From the NCBI GenBank assembly GCA_903926855.1, contig CAIYKV010000148.1:1-35606 (forward strand): a stretch of 35,606 nucleotides of DNA. The letters are read 5' to 3'. Positions 7,474 through 15,936 of this stretch are shown one piece after another. The translations under genes were made by a program, and so were the position numbers. The notes under the pieces are model-generated. The model did no database searches. It saw only the letters and a list, made by a program, of their open reading frames with translations, and had not been told where the DNA came from. The stretch comes from an uncultured Bacteroidota bacterium (GTDB lineage Bacteria; Bacteroidota; Bacteroidia; Chitinophagales; Chitinophagaceae). How positions within the stretch are numbered: the stretch's first letter is position 1; each line of letters opens with the position of its first letter.

Positions 7474-8943
7474 ATGAATAAGGATATAGCAGAGTTGCAT
7501 ATTGTAATGTATCAATCGGGAAAAGCGTTCGCCGCCTATTGTAAAACCAGTCCTGAGCAAAAAGCCCATTTCCTGGAAACGATCGCTTCTAATATAGAAG
7601 GATTGGGAGATTTACTAATTGCCAAAGCAGCAGAAGAAACCCATCTGCCAGTTGCAAGATTAGCGGGTGAGAGAGGCAGAACAACTATGCAACTTCGCAT
7701 GTTTGCACAAATGCTTCGGGAAGGAAGCTGGGTACAGGCATCTGTGGATACCGCTATTCCGGATAAAACACCTGCTAAACCGGATATCCGGAAAATGTTA
7801 TATCCATTAGGACCCGTAGTGGTATTTGGGGCCAGTAATTTTCCGTTTGCTTATTCTACTGCTGGTGGGGATACAGCCAGTGCACTCGCTGCCGGTTGTC
7901 CGGTAGTCGTAAAAGCCCACCCTGCACACCTGCAAACATCCTGCATGGTAGCTGAAGCAATCACACAAGCTATTCGTTCATCCGAAATGCCGGAACATAT
8001 ATTTCAACATGTAACGCATACTGATTTTGAATCTGGTAAAATATTGGTACAACATGCTGTAACTGCTGCCGTAGGGTTTACCGGCTCTTATTCAGGCGGA
8101 AGGGCATTGTATGATTATGCAGCAGCAAGAAAAAATCCGATCCCTGTTTTTTCTGAAATGGGTAGTATTAACCCGGTAATTCTTTTACCCGATACTTTAC
8201 AACACAATGCAGAAAGTATTGCAAAACAATATGCAGGATCTATTACATTGGGCATGGGGCAGTTTTGTACCAACCCGGGTTTATTAATAGCCATTGAAGG
8301 AGGGGGACTTGAACATTTTATAGAGAAATTGGGAAATGAAATTGCTGCGGTTGCTCCCGCTCAAATGTTACATCCCGGTATTCATAAAGCCTACTTCACT
8401 AAAATGCAACTGGCACTGGCAGAAAAAGGGGTGGACCTGCTATCTCAGTCCACTATTTTACCTTCAGGAATAGAGGCACAGCCAGCGATTGCGATAACAA
8501 AAGCAGCTAATTTTTTGCAAAACCCATTACTCCAGGAAGAAGTGTTTGGCCCTTATTCCTTACTGGTAACCTGTAAGGATAAGGAAGAGTTAATTGCTGT
8601 TTGGACATCTGTAACGGGTCAGTTAACCACAACCCTTATGGGCACGGATTCGGATTTTACGAATTTTTCTTCATTACTGGATATTGCCCCATCCATTGCG
8701 GGAAGGATACTCATCAATGGGGTTCCTACAGGTGTGGAGGTTTGTCCTAGTATGGTTCATGGTGGCCCTTTCCCAGCCAGTACGGATAGTCGTTTTACGG
8801 CAGTAGGTATTGAAGCAGTCAAAAGATGGGTTCGCCCGGTAGCTTATCAGAATTTTCCAGATGAATTATTACCGGAAGCTTTGAAAAATGGTAACCCATT
8901 GCATATATGGCGAATGATCAATAATGAATGGACAAAAGACTAA
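7474..8943 (+). CDS. Alpha-ketoglutarate semialdehyde (2,5-dioxovalerate) dehydrogenase
   Basis: A 489-residue aldehyde dehydrogenase expected to oxidise alpha-ketoglutarate semialdehyde to 2-oxoglutarate. The nucleophile is Cys265 in GQFCTNPGL and the general base is Glu228 in SEMGSINP. FGASNFPFAYSTAGGDTASALAAGCPVVVKAHPAH (about 118-152) forms the cofactor-binding region. Both FGASNFPFA and the His after VVVKA are typical of the KGSA dehydrogenase branch (NADP-preferring members), not of betaine or succinate semialdehyde dehydrogenases. It lies 10 nt after the deaminase that would make its substrate. This branch also serves sugar-acid pathways, but no pentonate or glucarate genes are nearby, while three hydroxyproline genes are. 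Confidence 0.88.
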   Translation: MNKDIAELHIVMYQSGKAFAAYCKTSPEQKAHFLETIASNIEGLGDLLIAKAAEETHLPVARLAGERGRTTMQLRMFAQMLREGSWVQASVDTAIPDKTPAKPDIRKMLYPLGPVVVFGASNFPFAYSTAGGDTASALAAGCPVVVKAHPAHLQTSCMVAEAITQAIRSSEMPEHIFQHVTHTDFESGKILVQHAVTAAVGFTGSYSGGRALYDYAAARKNPIPVFSEMGSINPVILLPDTLQHNAESIAKQYAGSITLGMGQFCTNPGLLIAIEGGGLEHFIEKLGNEIAAVAPAQMLHPGIHKAYFTKMQLALAEKGVDLLSQSTILPSGIEAQPAIAITKAANFLQNPLLQEEVFGPYSLLVTCKDKEELIAVWTSVTGQLTTTLMGTDSDFTNFSSLLDIAPSIAGRILINGVPTGVEVCPSMVHGGPFPASTDSRFTAVGIEAVKRWVRPVAYQNFPDELLPEALKNGNPLHIWRMINNEWTKD

Positions 8944-8980
8944 GAGTAGGCTAATAGTTTTTTGTCATAATGTTGATAGA

Positions 8981-9001
8981 AATAATTAGTTGATAATTAT
9001 T
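8981..9001. terminator. AT-only inverted repeat between convergent genes
   Basis: AATAATTA (8981-8988) and TAATTATT (8994-9001) form a perfect 8-bp inverted repeat with a 5-nt loop, at the meeting point of the dehydrogenase gene and the AGMO-like gene. It has no G-C pair, so it would be a weak terminator at best. Confidence 0.2.
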
Positions 9002-10262
9002 CTGCAGAAGCACTAATAGTATCTTTTTCAAGAAACAAGAAATAAAAGCTGGCGATAGTAGACAGGATAAGGTATCCGATGATCATAGAATTGGAGCCCG
9101 GAACCCATTTCGATAATCCGAACCAATCGCCATTCGCAATTAAAAAATAAACTACAACCCCATTTTTTGCCAATTCCCAGAACCAGGCAAATCGGTTTTT
9201 ATCCATCAACTCAGTATAAGCATACACGAATAAAAATACATAGGCACCATAGTAAAAAATGCCAGGACTTTTTATCTCTGAAATATTGCCAAAGAGGTAA
9301 CTGACCATTACCAGTAAAACAATGGTTTGTATCCAGGCCCATATCATAAAAAAATTACTCCCCTTTGTATTGTATTTCTCGAAATGATATACATCCTCGA
9401 TTTTATAAACTGGATATTTTTCAGCAACATCGGCGGGTCTCCAGCCGGTGGGCATAAGCCAGATGCGAAATTTATCTCTTATATTTTTTGTTTTCCAGGC
9501 ATCTTTTACCAGTAGCCCAAAATGAATAAAATTAATTTTTATCGGGTTCCACGTATGAACGGGACGGGTAATTCCATATACAGGAGTAATCTCCGGCAGC
9601 TCTTCCTGAAAAGTGCCAAACCATTTGTCCCAAAAAATAAAAATCTGTCCATAATTCTTATCAATATATTCCTTATTGATAGCATGATGCACCCGGTGAT
9701 GCGATGGGGTAACCATAAATTTTTCCAGAAACCCCATTCGATTTATATGTTGGGTATGATACCAGAATTGAGCAAATAAATGCAGTGGAGCAACTACATA
9801 AATAATTTGGGCAGGCACGCCAAATAAAGCTGCCGGTAGAAGAAAAATGGTAAATACCCTGAAAATGGTAGAAACACTTTGCCTTAAGGCACAAGCCAGA
9901 TTATATTCTTCACTGCTATGGTGTATGATATGGCTGTTCCAGAAAAAATTATATTCATGATCAATTCTATGGGTAAGGTAACCGGTAAGGTCCAGCGCCA
10001 GAAAAGCAATCATATATAACCATATGGATGATTGAATATGCGTAAGCGCTAAATGATTAACCATCCAGTCGTAGCTCAGTAATGTGATACTTAATCCCAA
10101 TACATCTTTGGTTGCATTGGTTACACCAGAACTCAAGCTGGAGATCATATCCAGGTTCCTGACAGTATCCTTACCTTTGCGCCAGCCATACCACTTTTCT
10201 ATCAATATCAGCACAAGAAATGCTGGCATGGCAATCAGTAATATTTTTCCATAGGTTTCCAT
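8997..10262 (-). CDS. Sterol desaturase/fatty acid hydroxylase family protein, AGMO-like
   Basis: A 421-residue integral membrane di-iron oxygenase. The histidine clusters of the family are complete: H98xxxH102, H111xxHH115, H169 and H172 (YHTQH), and HHRVHH at 188-193. Hydrophobic segments precede the core (about 6-23 and 45-65, then 82-95 and 135-165), and three or four more follow after residue 300. The long C-terminal membrane part resembles alkylglycerol monooxygenase (AGMO/TMEM195) rather than short sterol desaturases, so an ether-lipid or other lipid substrate is possible but unproven. The frame extends to a TTG at 10289, but that codon lies inside a perfect promoter box (10287-10294), so the ATG at 10262 is the better start. 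It sits in opposite orientation inside the hydroxyproline cluster, with no obvious link to it. Confidence 0.86.
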   Translation of the reverse strand: METYGKILLIAMPAFLVLILIEKWYGWRKGKDTVRNLDMISSLSSGVTNATKDVLGLSITLLSYDWMVNHLALTHIQSSIWLYMIAFLALDLTGYLTHRIDHEYNFFWNSHIIHHSSEEYNLACALRQSVSTIFRVFTIFLLPAALFGVPAQIIYVVAPLHLFAQFWYHTQHINRMGFLEKFMVTPSHHRVHHAINKEYIDKNYGQIFIFWDKWFGTFQEELPEITPVYGITRPVHTWNPIKINFIHFGLLVKDAWKTKNIRDKFRIWLMPTGWRPADVAEKYPVYKIEDVYHFEKYNTKGSNFFMIWAWIQTIVLLVMVSYLFGNISEIKSPGIFYYGAYVFLFVYAYTELMDKNRFAWFWELAKNGVVVYFLIANGDWFGLSKWVPGSNSMIIGYLILSTIASFYFLFLEKDTISASAE

Positions 10263-10286
10263 ATTGCAATCAGAGAGGTTCTGAAA

Positions 10287-10294
10287 CAAATGTA
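10287..10294 (-). promoter_or_regulatory. -7 box of the AGMO-like gene
   Basis: TACATTTG on the minus strand, a perfect TAnnTTTG match, 24 nt before the ATG at 10262. It excludes the upstream TTG as the start codon. Confidence 0.5.
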
Positions 10295-10306
10295 ATAGGA
10301 TTCATT

Positions 10307-10314
10307 GATTTTTG
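10307..10314 (+). promoter_or_regulatory. Possible -7 box of the hydroxyproline epimerase gene
   Basis: GATTTTTG followed by AATAA, seven of eight matches to TAnnTTTG, 19 nt before the ATG at 10334. The D-hydroxyproline dehydrogenase gene has the near-identical GAATTTTG-AATAA. Confidence 0.3.
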
Positions 10315-10333
10315 AATAAAGTTTATCCATTCT

Positions 10334-11383
10334 ATGCTTACAAGCCCAATTCCTTTCACAAAACAGGGATCCACCAGTTTACAGGGTCATGTTTTTCATT
10401 GTATTGACGCACATACCTGCGGTAACCCGGTAAGGGTGGTAGCTTCGGGTGGACCTGCCCTGGAAGGCAAAAATATGAGTGAAAAAAGACAACATTTTCT
10501 TCAGGAATATGATTGGATCAGAAAGGGACTCATGTTTGAACCTCGAGGGCATGATATGATGAGTGGAAGCATACTTTACCCACCTCATGATCCTGAAAAC
10601 GATGTGGCAGTTCTGTTTATCGAAACCAGTGGTTGTCTTCCTATGTGCGGGCATGGTACGATTGGAACCATCACAATTGCCATAGAAGAGGGACTGATCA
10701 AACCAATAACACCCGGTATTGTTCGTATGGAAGCCCCGGCAGGTTTGGTAAATATCAGCTATCGCCAGGAGGGTACTAAAGTAACCGCTGTAAAATTAAC
10801 GAATGTACCCGCCTATCTTGCTGCAACCGGCATCAGTGTGGAATGTCCGGATTTAGGCGAATTGGAACTGGATGTTGCCTATGGCGGAAATTTTTATGCC
10901 ATAGTAGATCGGCAGAAAAATTTTGCTGGACTGGAACAGTATACTGCTGGTCAATTGGTTGCATGGGCGAGGGTGCTGAGAAACCAGATTAATGAGAAAT
11001 ATGAATTCGTACACCCTGATGACCCTACCATCAATGGCTGTTCGCATATTTTGTGGACGGGACAAGTGATGGATCCATCATCTACGGCCAGGAATGCTGT
11101 ATTTTATGGAGATAAAGCCATTGATCGATCACCCTGCGGAACAGGTACGTCTGCAAGAATGGCCCAATGGTTTACCAAAGGAAAATTAAAAGAAGGTGAG
11201 CCGTTTATTCATGAAAGTATTATTGGCTCTAAGTTTACGGGGAAAGTGGAAAAACTAACTTCAGTAGGAGGGAAACCGGCCATTATTCCGAGCGTGGAGG
11301 GGTGGGCAAGAATTTACGGGCACAATACCATTTCGATTAATCCGGATGACGATCCGTACGCTTATGGATTTCAAGTGATATAG
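10334..11383 (+). CDS. Proline racemase family protein, probable 4-hydroxyproline 2-epimerase
   Basis: A 349-residue member of the proline racemase family, which inverts the alpha carbon with two cysteines. Both are present: Cys105 in MCGHGTIG and Cys268 in DRSPCGTGTSARMA. Having Cys at the first position argues against the trans-3-hydroxyproline dehydratase branch, which has Thr there. The flanking D-amino-acid dehydrogenase and deaminase favour 4-hydroxyproline 2-epimerase (trans-4-hydroxy-L-proline to cis-4-hydroxy-D-proline) over proline racemase. About 18 residues precede the conserved HVFHCIDAHTCGNPVR segment, slightly longer than usual, but no other ATG lies in that stretch. It is divergent from the AGMO-like gene and followed after 116 nt by the dehydrogenase that would use its product. 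Confidence 0.9.
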   Translation: MLTSPIPFTKQGSTSLQGHVFHCIDAHTCGNPVRVVASGGPALEGKNMSEKRQHFLQEYDWIRKGLMFEPRGHDMMSGSILYPPHDPENDVAVLFIETSGCLPMCGHGTIGTITIAIEEGLIKPITPGIVRMEAPAGLVNISYRQEGTKVTAVKLTNVPAYLAATGISVECPDLGELELDVAYGGNFYAIVDRQKNFAGLEQYTAGQLVAWARVLRNQINEKYEFVHPDDPTINGCSHILWTGQVMDPSSTARNAVFYGDKAIDRSPCGTGTSARMAQWFTKGKLKEGEPFIHESIIGSKFTGKVEKLTSVGGKPAIIPSVEGWARIYGHNTISINPDDDPYAYGFQVI

Positions 11384-11474
11384 TAAGTGGTTTTCAACAC
11401 GCATAGCCAAATAAATTATTGTTGATAAATTCTATTGAGCGTTTATTTCATTGAGAAATGATCATAGTTTTTCC

Positions 11475-11482
11475 GAATTTTG
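11475..11482 (+). promoter_or_regulatory. Possible -7 box of the D-hydroxyproline dehydrogenase gene
   Basis: GAATTTTG followed by AATAA, seven of eight matches to TAnnTTTG, 17 nt before the ATG at 11500. Confidence 0.3.
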
Positions 11483-11499
11483 AATAATAAAACAGATTC

Positions 11500-12750
11500 A
11501 TGAAAGTAGTTGTAATTGGTGGTGGAATTATCGGGTTAAGCAGTGCTTATTATTTACACCAGTCAGGGCACGAAGTAACCGTTATCGATAAAACGGAAAT
11601 GCTCGACAATTGTTCTTATGGGAATGCCGGGTATGTATGTCCCAGCCATTTTGTTCCACTGGCAACACCGGGTATCGTGAAGCAAGGCCTTAAATGGATG
11701 TGGAATTCCAGAAGTCCTTTTTATGTTCAGCCAAGATTCGATATGGCTTTGATCGACTGGGGATTGAAATTTATGAAAAGTGCTAACCAGAAAAATGTGG
11801 AAGAAGCGGCTGTGCCACTTCGTGATATTGCTTTGTTAAGTAAAAAAATGTATGAAGAATGGACAAGATTACCACAATTCGCTTTTGCTTATGAGCAAAA
11901 AGGGTTGCTGGAAATATTTCAAACACCCAAAGGAGCAGAACATGCTCATCATGTTGTAGAACATGCGCATGCATTAGGACTAACCGATACAGTATTGCTT
12001 GATGAAGCCGCATTACAAAAGCTCGAACCCCAAACAAAGATAAATGCCATAGGCGCCATTCATTTTGCCTGTGATGCGCATCTCTATCCAAATAAATTAA
12101 TGAAACAATTGATTGCCGATCTGGAACAAAAAGGGGTGCAGATAAAAAGAAAAGAAGAAGTAAAAAGCTTTGAGCATGAGAAGGGCAAAATAGCCAGGGT
12201 GATTACCGATAAACAAATATATGAGTCGGATTCTGTGGTGCTGGCAACCGGTTCCTGGAGTCGTGAATTGGCTGCCCAAGTCAAAGTAAAAATACCTTTG
12301 ATGCCAGGGCGAGGTTATTCCGTAACCCTTGAAGATTCTCCCTATAAGATCAACCATCCTGCTGTATTAATTGAAGGTAGAGCTGCCCTTTCACCTATGG
12401 ATGGCAATAAAATTCGTTTTGGCGGAACTATGGAGATCACTTCAACCAATACTCCACCCAGAATGAACAGGGTAGAGGGATTATTAAAAGCAGTAGAGCG
12501 GTTTTTCCCTGAATTTACCATCCCGTTTCCCTCTCAGGATAAAATCTGGTATGGATTTCGCCCATGCTCCGCTGATGGATTACCCTATATTGGACGAACC
12601 GCTAACTGGAAAAATCTGGTGATTGCAACAGGTCATGCCATGGTAGGTTTAAGTTTGGGTGCCGGAACAGGGAAATTGGTTAGTGAAATTGTAAATGAGG
12701 AAAAAACCAGTATGGATATAGCTGCATTTAATCCAGGCAGGTTTGATTAG
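11500..12750 (+). CDS. FAD-dependent D-amino acid dehydrogenase, probable D-hydroxyproline dehydrogenase
   Basis: A 416-residue DAO-family flavoprotein resembling DadA. The N-terminal dinucleotide fold is MKVVVIGGGIIGLSSAYYLHQ (Gly7-9, Gly12), and the first strand of the next unit ends in an acidic residue (VTVIDKTE). SVVLATGSWSR and the C-terminal IWYGFRPCSADGLPYIGRT followed by NLVIATGHAMVGLSLGAGTGKLVSEIV are the usual FAD-closing segments of DadA-like enzymes. In this cluster the likely reaction is oxidation of cis-4-hydroxy-D-proline to pyrroline-4-hydroxy-2-carboxylate, with electrons passed to the respiratory chain. It is the single-subunit type; no small iron-sulfur or beta subunit is encoded nearby. 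Other D-amino acids remain possible substrates. Confidence 0.86.
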   Translation: MKVVVIGGGIIGLSSAYYLHQSGHEVTVIDKTEMLDNCSYGNAGYVCPSHFVPLATPGIVKQGLKWMWNSRSPFYVQPRFDMALIDWGLKFMKSANQKNVEEAAVPLRDIALLSKKMYEEWTRLPQFAFAYEQKGLLEIFQTPKGAEHAHHVVEHAHALGLTDTVLLDEAALQKLEPQTKINAIGAIHFACDAHLYPNKLMKQLIADLEQKGVQIKRKEEVKSFEHEKGKIARVITDKQIYESDSVVLATGSWSRELAAQVKVKIPLMPGRGYSVTLEDSPYKINHPAVLIEGRAALSPMDGNKIRFGGTMEITSTNTPPRMNRVEGLLKAVERFFPEFTIPFPSQDKIWYGFRPCSADGLPYIGRTANWKNLVIATGHAMVGLSLGAGTGKLVSEIVNEEKTSMDIAAFNPGRFD

Positions 12751-12872
12751 TATCCCTTTTACAGTTAGTTTTAATGGCTTACAACAAAATCATTGATTTT
12801 TTGTATCAGATCTGGCTTAACTGCCTGGATGATTAAAATGGATAAACGGTGTTACGGGTATCCAGTAAATTG

Positions 12873-12880
12873 TATTTTTA
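12873..12880 (+). promoter_or_regulatory. -7-like box of bshC
   Basis: TATTTTTA preceded by TTG and followed by C, 9 nt before the bshC ATG. It is nearly identical in sequence and spacing to the rimO box. Confidence 0.4.
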
Positions 12881-12889
12881 CTGCCAATT

Positions 12890-14500
12890 ATGGATCAGAC
12901 AGCCAATTATTTACCTTACGAAAGCACCGGTTATTTTACTAAGATCGTTTCAGATTATTTGGCACAATCACCCTTGTTGAAACCATTTTACCAGCATTCC
13001 CCTACTATTGAGGGTATTGCTGATTCCATTAAAGCACGACAGGCATTTCAAACACCCAGATCCCTGTTGGTGGATGTGTTAAACGAGCAGTATACGGGTA
13101 TTCCACAAACAGATAAGCTAAAAGTCAATATCCAATCATTAGCTGATTCCGGAACTTTTACCATTACTACCGCTCACCAACCGAATATTTTTACGGGCCC
13201 CCTTTATTTTATCTATAAAATAATTCATGCCATCAAACTGGCCGAAGAACTGGTTGCCCAATGGCCACAATATAAATTTGTACCCGTTTATTATATGGGT
13301 AGTGAGGATGCTGATCTTGAAGAACTGGGTTTTGTAAATGTTGGCGGACAAAAACTGGTTTGGGAAACCAAACAAACAGGTGCTGTTGGGAGAATGAAAG
13401 TAGATAAGGGTTTACAAAAAATAATACATGCTATTCATGGCCAGGCCGGGGTTTTGCCTTTTGGAAATTCGCTTCATGAATTATTCAGCCAATGTTATAC
13501 TGAGGGCAAAACCATTCAACAAGCTACATTAGAATTGGTAAATGCATTGTTTGGCGAATTCGGACTACTGGTTTTGATTCCGGATAATGCAAAGCTCAAA
13601 ACTGCATTTCATTCAGTTGTAGTGAAAGAGTTGACTGAAGGTTTTTCACATAAAGTGGTTGCTAAAACCATTGAAGCGCTCGGACAACACTATAAAGTAC
13701 AGGCAGGTGGCAGAGAGATCAATTTGTTTTACTTGAAAGATGATAAAAGGGAAAGAATTGAAAGGAATGGGGATGGGGAGGGGTATAGTGTACATGGCAT
13801 CAATTTGCATTTTTCCAAAGATGAGATGCTGAAGGAACTGGAACAATATCCAGAGCGATTCAGTGCCAATGTAATTCTCAGGGGAGCTTTTCAGGAATTG
13901 GTATTACCCAATATTGTATTTATTGGAGGAGGGGGGGAATTGGCCTACTGGCTTGAATTAAAGAATGTGTTTGCAGAAATCGGCATCCCTTATCCAGTTT
14001 TGCTATTACGTAATTCCTTTTTACTCATGAAAGAAACACAGTCTACTAACTTAGCAAAACTGGGATTTACGGAAGCAGATTTATTCGAAAATGCATTTGA
14101 CCTGCTTACTATTCTGGTGAAAAGAGAATCAGATAACCAATTAAACCTTTCTACCGAATTAGCAGAAGCAAAAGCCTATTATACAAAAATTCAACAGATC
14201 ACAGATAAAGTAGATACTAGTCTATCCGAGCATACAATGGCCCTTGAGAAAAAAGCTTTGAAAAAGCTGGAAGCGCTAGAGAAAAAAATCCTGAAAGCAG
14301 AACGATTGAAATACCAGGTGCAACAAAAACAAATAGAGAAAATCAAACAAGACCTGTTTCCTCATAACAGTCTTCAGGAAAGAGTGGATAATTTCTCACT
14401 TTATTATGCGCAATATGGTAATGACTGGTTACAGATGATTTATCAGGTATCCAAAGGCCTCAATGGCGGATTTGGTATCATTACAGTAGCATCTAACTAA
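12890..14500 (+). CDS. bshC: Bacillithiol biosynthesis cysteine-adding enzyme
   Basis: A 536-residue BshC, the enzyme that adds cysteine to glucosaminyl-malate in the last step of bacillithiol synthesis. Recognisable segments are TITTAHQPNIFTGPLYFIYKIIHAIKLAEEL (about 93-123), VPVYYMGSEDADLEELG (about 134-150), the central NVILRGAFQELVLPNIVFIGGGGELAYWLELKNVF, and PYPVLLLRNSFLLM. After about residue 420 there is a long charged coiled coil (LEKKALKKLEALEKKILKAERLKYQVQQKQIEKIK), another family feature. Length is normal. The bshA and bshB genes are not in this window. With ypdA at 3591-4574 it shows that the organism uses bacillithiol. It converges with purE, with 54 nt between the stops. Confidence 0.93.
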   Translation: MDQTANYLPYESTGYFTKIVSDYLAQSPLLKPFYQHSPTIEGIADSIKARQAFQTPRSLLVDVLNEQYTGIPQTDKLKVNIQSLADSGTFTITTAHQPNIFTGPLYFIYKIIHAIKLAEELVAQWPQYKFVPVYYMGSEDADLEELGFVNVGGQKLVWETKQTGAVGRMKVDKGLQKIIHAIHGQAGVLPFGNSLHELFSQCYTEGKTIQQATLELVNALFGEFGLLVLIPDNAKLKTAFHSVVVKELTEGFSHKVVAKTIEALGQHYKVQAGGREINLFYLKDDKRERIERNGDGEGYSVHGINLHFSKDEMLKELEQYPERFSANVILRGAFQELVLPNIVFIGGGGELAYWLELKNVFAEIGIPYPVLLLRNSFLLMKETQSTNLAKLGFTEADLFENAFDLLTILVKRESDNQLNLSTELAEAKAYYTKIQQITDKVDTSLSEHTMALEKKALKKLEALEKKILKAERLKYQVQQKQIEKIKQDLFPHNSLQERVDNFSLYYAQYGNDWLQMIYQVSKGLNGGFGIITVASN

Positions 14501-14554
14501 ATTCCTTTGATAAGTGTGGGTGATCTTACCTATACTCTGATAATCCTTTAAATA

Positions 14555-15076
14555 TTATTCATCAAATCCATTTGGCCAGTCTTTTTTCAAATTGGCCACT
14601 TTCCCACTTATTTCGTGATTCATTTCTTGTTTGAAATGAGCAATGGACGCGGCAATTTTCGAGTCAGCTGTTCCAATAATCTGCGCAGCTAATATCCCTG
14701 CATTCTTTGCAGCATTCAAGGCCACCGTGGCCACCGGTACTCCATTGGGCATTTGTAATATGGATAAAACTGAATCCCAGCCATCAATTGAATTTGATGA
14801 TTTTATAGGTACTCCCACAACCGGCAAAGTAGTAATGGATGCAACCATTCCCGGTAAATGTGCAGCGCCACCTGCTCCGGCAATAATCACTTTTAATCCC
14901 CGCTCTTTCGCAGTAGCCGCATAATCAACCATGCGTTGCGGAGTTCGATGGGCGGATACCACCGTTAATTCGAAGGGAATGCCAAAATGTTTCAGAATAT
15001 CAGCTGCAGCCTGCATTACTGGCAGATCGCTATCGCTTCCCATGATAATACCAACGATTGGGGTGGGTGTTGTCAT
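14555..15076 (-). CDS. purE: N5-carboxyaminoimidazole ribonucleotide mutase
   Basis: A 173-residue PurE, which moves the carboxyl group of N5-CAIR to C4 of the imidazole in purine synthesis. The signature [13 protein letters not shown] covers residues 9-21, [15 protein letters not shown] includes the catalytic SAHRT (41-45), and [13 protein letters not shown] is the third active-site loop. [34 protein letters not shown] completes the nucleotide-binding region. The sequence has the bacterial class I look. No purK is adjacent, although the two are often paired. A TATCTTG box with one base missing lies upstream, near 15087-15093 on the minus strand. Confidence 0.95.
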   Translation of the reverse strand: MTTPTPIVGIIMGSDSDLPVMQAAADILKHFGIPFELTVVSAHRTPQRMVDYAATAKERGLKVIIAGAGGAAHLPGMVASITTLPVVGVPIKSSNSIDGWDSVLSILQMPNGVPVATVALNAAKNAGILAAQIIGTADSKIAASIAHFKQEMNHEISGKVANLKKDWPNGFDE

Positions 15077-15207
15077 ATTAGTAAGTATACTGCAAGATAC
15101 TTATTTTTCAATAAGAGATATACAGCGTATCCCATCATTTCGTCTGAATAGAGATTATTGCAAATCAGTATTCAATGGATCTCATTATTTTCATTGGATA
15201 CTTCTGG

Positions 15208-15924
15208 TTATAACTGCCTTTTGTACAATTGTACCGCGTTTTCATAACCCAGGTAAATAGCATCACATACCAATGCGTGTCCAATACTTACCTCATCTAG
15301 CCATGGAATATTTTTGGCGAAATAACTAAGGTTATTCAGATCCAGATCGTGACCGGCATTCAAACCCAAACCCAGTTCTTTTGCCTTTTGGGCAGCGCTG
15401 ATATAGGGGGCAATCGCTACCTGTTTATCTCCTTCTGCATATGTTTTTGCATATCCTTCTGTATACAATTCAATTCTGTCAGTACCCGTTTCTACTGCAC
15501 CTATTACCATTTCGGGTATCGGATCAACAAAAATAGATACCCGGATACCCGCTTTTTTGAAAACACGAATAATATCTGTCAGGTATGATTTGTTCTTTAT
15601 TGTATCCCACCCATGGTCACTGGTCAATTGTCCCAGTGCATCTGGCACAAGCGTAACCTGATGGGGCAGGGTTTCCAGAACCAGGTCAACAAATTTCTGT
15701 TCAGTAGGATTGCCTTCAATATTAAATTCAGTGGTAATGATTTTTCGAATCTGTCTTACATCCTCATATCGGATATGCCTTTCATCTGGTCTTGGGTGAA
15801 CAGTTACTCCATCTGCACCAAAACGCTGTGCATCAATGGCAGTTTTCACTACATCGGGGTTATTGCCCCCACGACTATTTCGTAAAGTAGCAAACTTGTT
15901 GATATTAACACTAAGCTTTGTCAT
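15208..15924 (-). CDS. pdxJ: Pyridoxine 5'-phosphate synthase
   Basis: A 238-residue PdxJ, which condenses 3-amino-2-oxopropyl phosphate with deoxyxylulose 5-phosphate to make pyridoxine 5'-phosphate. Diagnostic segments are MTKLSVNINKFATLRNSRGGNNPD at the N-terminus, ADGVTVHPRPDERHIRYEDV, FNIEGNPT, LVPDALGQLTSDHGWD, GIRVSIFVDP, ELYTEGYA, GLGLNAGHDLDLNNL and VSIGHALV. Together they cover the whole TIM barrel and its phosphate-binding loops. The frame is open up to 15951, but the family start MTKLSVNIN and a perfect -7 box at 15929-15936 place the ATG at 15924, leaving a 4-nt gap, so the mRNA is probably leaderless. It is divergent from the UbiD-family gene. Confidence 0.95.
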   Translation of the reverse strand: MTKLSVNINKFATLRNSRGGNNPDVVKTAIDAQRFGADGVTVHPRPDERHIRYEDVRQIRKIITTEFNIEGNPTEQKFVDLVLETLPHQVTLVPDALGQLTSDHGWDTIKNKSYLTDIIRVFKKAGIRVSIFVDPIPEMVIGAVETGTDRIELYTEGYAKTYAEGDKQVAIAPYISAAQKAKELGLGLNAGHDLDLNNLSYFAKNIPWLDEVSIGHALVCDAIYLGYENAVQLYKRQL

Positions 15925-15928
15925 TCTG

Positions 15929-15936
15929 CAAAAATA
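15929..15936 (-). promoter_or_regulatory. -7 box of pdxJ
   Basis: TATTTTTG followed by C and preceded by TTTG on the minus strand, a perfect TAnnTTTG match ending 4 nt before the pdxJ ATG. It decides the start codon and implies a leaderless mRNA. Confidence 0.5.

Noticed and set aside
10263..10289. TTG start for the AGMO-like gene
   Set aside because: The codon is inside the promoter box TACATTTG; the ATG at 10262 is the better start.
10334..11383. trans-3-hydroxyproline dehydratase
   Set aside because: That branch has Thr in place of the first catalytic Cys; here both Cys105 and Cys268 are present.
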